From: G963665495 sp963677785
Lineage (GTDB): Bacteria; Desulfobacterota; Desulfovibrionia; Desulfovibrionales; Desulfovibrionaceae
Assembly: GCA_963677785.2 (NCBI GenBank)
Contig: CAXXDH010000003.1
Location: 2,418,001 to 2,482,000, forward strand
DNA length: 64,000 bases
Reading direction: 5' to 3'
The translations under genes and the position numbers were made by a program. This document shows, one piece after another, positions 60,767 through 64,000 of this stretch. The notes below the pieces were generated by a model. It made no database searches. It was not told the DNA's origin and worked only from the letters and a program-made list of their open reading frames with translations. Each line of letters starts with the position of its first letter. Within the stretch, counting starts at the first letter, position 1.

Positions 60767-61444
60767 TTACCGGGCCGGGGAAGCGTTTGGTTGGGAGGCC
60801 GCAGGTTTTTTCTGAAAATGCATATAGTCCTTGTGCGAGGACCAGTCGCCCCCCCAGGACCAGCCCATGGCCTTGAAGGCTTTTACCAGCGGATGGCCGG
60901 AGATCAGCGTTCCCGGTTGTGCGGGGTCGTAGTGCGCGCCGGGGGGCAGAATTTTTTTGCCGCTGATATAGGGATTTTGTCTGGGGTTGATGTCCAGAGC
61001 CCAGCCCCGCGCATGATACGACAGCTTGTTGCCGGAAACCATCGGACGGTAAACGAATCCGGACGTGTTGTTGGTATCCGGCGTGAGACCGTAGGGCGCT
61101 TTGGCCAGATTCGCCGGATGCGCCACCGGAAGCACGGACTCAATGGGAAATTTCTCGTTCAGCGCTGTCTGAAAGGCCCGGCGAACGTCGTCAGCCAGGG
61201 CGCGGTCCATCACGATCTGCCCCTGGTGAATTTTTCCGTCATACCCGTAATATCGAACAGTGACCAGTGTCTGTTTTTGCTGGATTCCTGCAGGCGTGCC
61301 CGGCGGCTGGTTTTCAAGAACCGCCTGGCTGAAGGTCATGGCGCTGTCCACGATGGGGTTCTCCAGGGTCCCCTGGGGCAGGCAGGGGTGCGGCTGGAGT
61401 AGCAGCAGCACAAGGAATAGGGTACTGAAAAAAAAATGTCGCAT
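60767..61444 (-). CDS. M15-family peptidoglycan peptidase (secreted)
   Basis: 225 residues with a signal peptide (FFFSTLFLVLLLLQPHPCLP). The zinc site of the M15/VanY group is visible: SYHARGWALDINP (His and Asp ligands) and SSHKDYMHF (catalytic Asp or nearby acid and third His). This resembles M15C carboxypeptidase or L-Ala-D-Glu peptidase enzymes such as CwlK. It would trim peptidoglycan peptides in the periplasm. Convergent with the 58494 kinase gene (5-nt gap). Confidence 0.85.
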   Translation of the reverse strand: MRHFFFSTLFLVLLLLQPHPCLPQGTLENPIVDSAMTFSQAVLENQPPGTPAGIQQKQTLVTVRYYGYDGKIHQGQIVMDRALADDVRRAFQTALNEKFPIESVLPVAHPANLAKAPYGLTPDTNNTSGFVYRPMVSGNKLSYHARGWALDINPRQNPYISGKKILPPGAHYDPAQPGTLISGHPLVKAFKAMGWSWGGDWSSHKDYMHFQKKPAASQPNASPAR

Positions 61445-61597
61445 ATCCGATTAATAATCCGGTCCGGGAGGTCTGGCAAGCAGTGCTTTTGCGTCGTGCA
61501 GTCCGCCTGACTGTAATGATATCGACAACTCCAAAGGATATTGTTGCAGTTTGCCGATGTTGGAGACGCACATGAACGCAACAAAGGAGAGATTTTG

Positions 61598-62659
61598 ATG
61601 TTCAATCCGGTGAAAGGCAAACAGGTGGAACCCGTGTCCGAAGAACCGCTCGTCTACGTGGGGCCGGAAAAAGATTTTTCTCCCTTTATACGCAGCATCA
61701 CCTTTGGCCAGGGGCATCTGGAAGAGCAGGAAGTGGAAAGCGTGGACAGCTCGCTTTCCGCATTGCAGAAGGAGCAGATTCGCTGGATCAAGGTGGCGGG
61801 CGTACACGATACGGAGTACGTCAGAAATATCTGCAGCCAGTTTGGGATGCCGCATTCGCTGCAGGAAGACATGGTGGATATTTCGCAACGGCCCAAGTGC
61901 GAGGATCTGGATGACCTGTTTATCGTTATTCTCAAGACCCTGGATTACGATCAGAAATTGAAAACCCTGAGGGTGGGGCAGGTCAGCCTGGCGCTGGTGA
62001 ACAATGTCGTCATCTCCTTTCAGGACAGTCCCAAAGCCCCGTGGGACATCTGGCTCGACAAGCTCAGGCGTGGGCGCCATCTCAAAAGAAACGACCCGTA
62101 TTATACGTTTTTTGCTCTGATTTCGCTTGTTCTGGACAGTTATATGACCACCCTGGGCAAGATCGCCGACGAAGTGCAGGACATGGAAGAAAAATTGCTG
62201 GACGTGCAGACGGAAAAGACCCTGTTCAACATGTATTCGCTCAAGAGGGTCACGGCCGTGCTCAGAAAACACATCTGGCCGCTGCGCGAAGTCAATCATG
62301 TTTTGCTGCACAAACGCAATTCCAAGGAAGTCTCTCCGTACGCCAAGGTCTATCTGCGGGAAATCCGCGACGATACGCAGCAGGTCATCGATATGCTGGA
62401 CATGCTGAGCAGCGTTGTCTCCAGTCTTATCGACCTGAACTCGGGCATTGCGGATATGCGTATGAACCGGGTCATGAAAGTGCTCACCGTACTCGGTACG
62501 ATATTTTTGCCTCTGACCTTTATCACAAGCCTTTACGGCATGAATTTCAAAAACATGCCGGAGCTGGACTGGCACTGGGGCTATTATATCTGCCTGGGCA
62601 TCATGCTGTGCATCGCATTCGCCATGCTGGGCTGGTTCAAGGCTAAGAAGTGGCTGTAG
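61598..62659 (+). CDS. corA: CorA-family magnesium/divalent cation transporter
   Basis: 353 residues from the ATG at 61598 (AAAGGAG upstream); an earlier in-frame start lacks a ribosome site. A long cytoplasmic N-terminal funnel domain precedes two C-terminal TM helices, with the signature YGMNFKNMPEL between them. The pore helix sequence (VLTVLGTIFLPLTFITSLYGMN) is typical. It forms a pentamer in the inner membrane and imports Mg2+ or Co2+/Ni2+. Confidence 0.95.
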   Translation: MFNPVKGKQVEPVSEEPLVYVGPEKDFSPFIRSITFGQGHLEEQEVESVDSSLSALQKEQIRWIKVAGVHDTEYVRNICSQFGMPHSLQEDMVDISQRPKCEDLDDLFIVILKTLDYDQKLKTLRVGQVSLALVNNVVISFQDSPKAPWDIWLDKLRRGRHLKRNDPYYTFFALISLVLDSYMTTLGKIADEVQDMEEKLLDVQTEKTLFNMYSLKRVTAVLRKHIWPLREVNHVLLHKRNSKEVSPYAKVYLREIRDDTQQVIDMLDMLSSVVSSLIDLNSGIADMRMNRVMKVLTVLGTIFLPLTFITSLYGMNFKNMPELDWHWGYYICLGIMLCIAFAMLGWFKAKKWL

Positions 62660-62748
62660 TTATTGGAAGAATATCTCCCGCAATAAAGACTATCTGTAGT
62701 TATGTTTAGCACCTAAATATTTGGTCGTTGGAGGAAAAAAGAGGCCAT

Positions 62749-63243
62749 CTATAAATCATAGATGGTTTGGTCCTTTTTTGGGGGGCGCAACCGTGCGGCG
62801 AGTCTGGCGCGGCCTGCCGGCAGAAAAGGCATATCCTGGTCCAGGGAGTCTCCCAGTTCGGCCTCCAGGGCTTCCGGGTCCTCTCCGGCCTCCATGCGGC
62901 TCATGGCCTCTTCCATGGCCGGACTCAATTCCAACCCCGCGACGCTGGACAATTCCCGCATCACCCGGGCCGCGGCCTGCGGGTCGTCTTCATTCATGTT
63001 GCCAGCTTCGCGTTCGAGCAACTGCATGGCTCGTTCCATCTGGCTTGGATCCAGGTCGGGAAAATCCTCGGCAGTGTCTTCGCTGTCCGGCCTGTTTTTG
63101 GATACCGCGAATACCGAAGCCCGGCGTTCCAGGTGCGGCCGTTTGCATTTCGGGCAGTCGGGCTGCGTTTGCGTATCTACCCGTGGGGAGAAAAACGTGA
63201 ATATGGTGTGGCAATCCTGGCAATAAAATTCATATAACGGCAT
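62749..63243 (-). CDS. FmdB-like zinc ribbon protein
   Basis: 164 residues. It begins MPLYEFYCQDCHTIFTFF, with a second pair DCPKCKRP: a CxxC...CxxC zinc ribbon in the FmdB pattern. The rest is acidic and helical (DPSQMERAMQLLEREAG onward). FmdB-type proteins occur near one-carbon and stress genes, and their function is poorly known. It lies 20 nt downstream of a histidine kinase gene on the same strand, so the two are probably co-transcribed. Confidence 0.85.
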   Translation of the reverse strand: MPLYEFYCQDCHTIFTFFSPRVDTQTQPDCPKCKRPHLERRASVFAVSKNRPDSEDTAEDFPDLDPSQMERAMQLLEREAGNMNEDDPQAAARVMRELSSVAGLELSPAMEEAMSRMEAGEDPEALEAELGDSLDQDMPFLPAGRARLAARLRPPKKDQTIYDL

Positions 63244-63263
63244 GTGTATCCCGTCCGTGTGTT

Positions 63264-64000
63264 TTAGTGGGGCGTTTGCGAAGGAAACGCTAAATACACC
63301 GTGGTGGTGTCCGCGTCGTCATTACATTCGAGCCGTATGCTTCCGCCTTGAATTTCCGTCATCACTTTGGCCGAATACGTCCCGAGGCCTGTTCCTCCAG
63401 GTTTGTCGGAGGTGGCGAATTTTTCAAAAAAAATGTCCCGAATGGATTGCGGGACAGATCCGTCATTGGTGATGGCGATATTCCGGCTGTGAATATGGGA
63501 GAAGAGGGTAATGCTGATTTCCTTGTTTTGGGCTGAGGCTTCCATGGCATTTTTGAGCAGGTTGGCGAGAATGGAGTAGAGCAGGGCGTGGTCTCCGGAG
63601 ACCAGAAAGCTTTCCTCAGGGGTTTTGTGCCGGATGACGACGCTGAGCCCTTTTTTTTGCATGAGCTGCGAGAGGTCCTCCTGGATATTGTTGAGGAGCA
63701 CAGTGATATCGACCGGCTCCCGGCTGCTTGCATACCCGCCTTTTTCAATTTTTTGCAGAGTCAGAGAGGATATGATCGTATGCATCATCCGGTAGGCCAC
63801 TTTTTTCAATTCCAAGAGCAGCTCGTAATGCTCGTTGCTCGGAGTTTTTTCCTGAACAAGAAAATCAAACCCGTGGATCAGCGTGGATAGCGGTCCCTTC
63901 AGATCGTGGCGCATGATCTGGTCCATGTCCGCCGCAAGCTCCCGGTGTGTCCTTGTGTCCAGTTCCTGCCTGGCACGGGCCAGCAGAAGCAGGGTCATGC
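63264..64000 (-). CDS. Histidine kinase, C-terminal part (5' end outside window)
   Basis: At least 244 residues on the minus strand; the frame is open to the window edge, so the start is not seen. The phosphoacceptor reads RHDLKGPLS, like the RHDLKSPL of the kinase at 3684. ATPase motifs NLLKNAMEASAQ and GGTGLGTYSAKV follow. The C-terminus is intact. A receiver or sensor domain is expected in the missing part, by analogy with the 3684 gene. Confidence 0.88.
   Translation of the reverse strand, partial: MTLLLLARARQELDTRTHRELAADMDQIMRHDLKGPLSTLIHGFDFLVQEKTPSNEHYELLLELKKVAYRMMHTIISSLTLQKIEKGGYASSREPVDITVLLNNIQEDLSQLMQKKGLSVVIRHKTPEESFLVSGDHALLYSILANLLKNAMEASAQNKEISITLFSHIHSRNIAITNDGSVPQSIRDIFFEKFATSDKPGGTGLGTYSAKVMTEIQGGSIRLECNDDADTTTVYLAFPSQTPH

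Overview
The window looks like the chromosome of a Gram-negative sulfate-reducer-type deltaproteobacterium, most likely of the order Desulfovibrionales. This is inferred from three things: the gene order lysS-lolC-lolD-bamA-skp-lpxD-fabZ-lpxA-lpxI, a GAF-domain gene placed directly before gapA, and a very dense set of hybrid histidine kinases. No database search was possible, so family calls rest on motifs and gene order.

Layout. (1) 1-5.15 kb is a signalling cluster: a hybrid sensor kinase (5' end outside the window), an HD-GYP response regulator, a receiver-kinase and a convergent CheY-like regulator. A broken PAS-domain fragment follows. (2) 5.65-29.12 kb is an integrative element of about 23.4 kb inserted in a tRNA-Asn gene. 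It is bounded by 102-bp perfect direct repeats. It carries a tyrosine integrase with arm-type repeats at both ends, a ribbon-helix-helix regulator, four overlapping paralogous small genes, a PD-(D/E)XK-like nuclease and a primase-helicase whose 3' end enters an iteron array. It also carries an HTH-zinc protein and a 2688-codon polyvalent protein. About 1.3 kb of strongly structured non-coding DNA follows, then a HigBA-type toxin-antitoxin pair and about 1.5 kb of non-coding DNA with helically phased short repeats. No capsid, tail, terminase, relaxase or type IV secretion gene was seen. (3) 29.1-40.9 kb is housekeeping: intact tRNA-Asn, lysS, the Lol/Bam/Lpx outer-membrane biogenesis operon (lpxA carries an apparent 1-nt frameshift) and serS. 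(4) 41.2-64 kb is mixed: an unknown membrane protein, a coiled-coil protein and an HTH protein, then a double-Cache chemoreceptor, a hybrid kinase, a receiver, and a ferredoxin/ASKHA activator with an Rsm22-like methyltransferase. GAF-gapA comes next, then an orphan TRAP-type binding protein coupled to a hybrid kinase, a second Cache-type hybrid kinase, an M15 peptidase, CorA, an FmdB-like protein and a truncated kinase.

How the parts may work together. The element looks like a replicating, phage-satellite-like or otherwise cryptic mobile unit. Integrase and arm sites would handle excision, and the primase-helicase plus the ACAGCGCACA repeats would handle replication. A giant protein of the kind normally delivered with DNA would be the cargo or effector, and the toxin-antitoxin pair would give stability. 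The most unusual signals are three copies of a structured 102-109-nt unit (two exactly 109 nt) with a compensatory outer helix, and a predicted sRNA with its own promoter and terminator. Two repeat arrays near the right end, one with an 11-bp period and one with an 87-bp period, are also unexplained.
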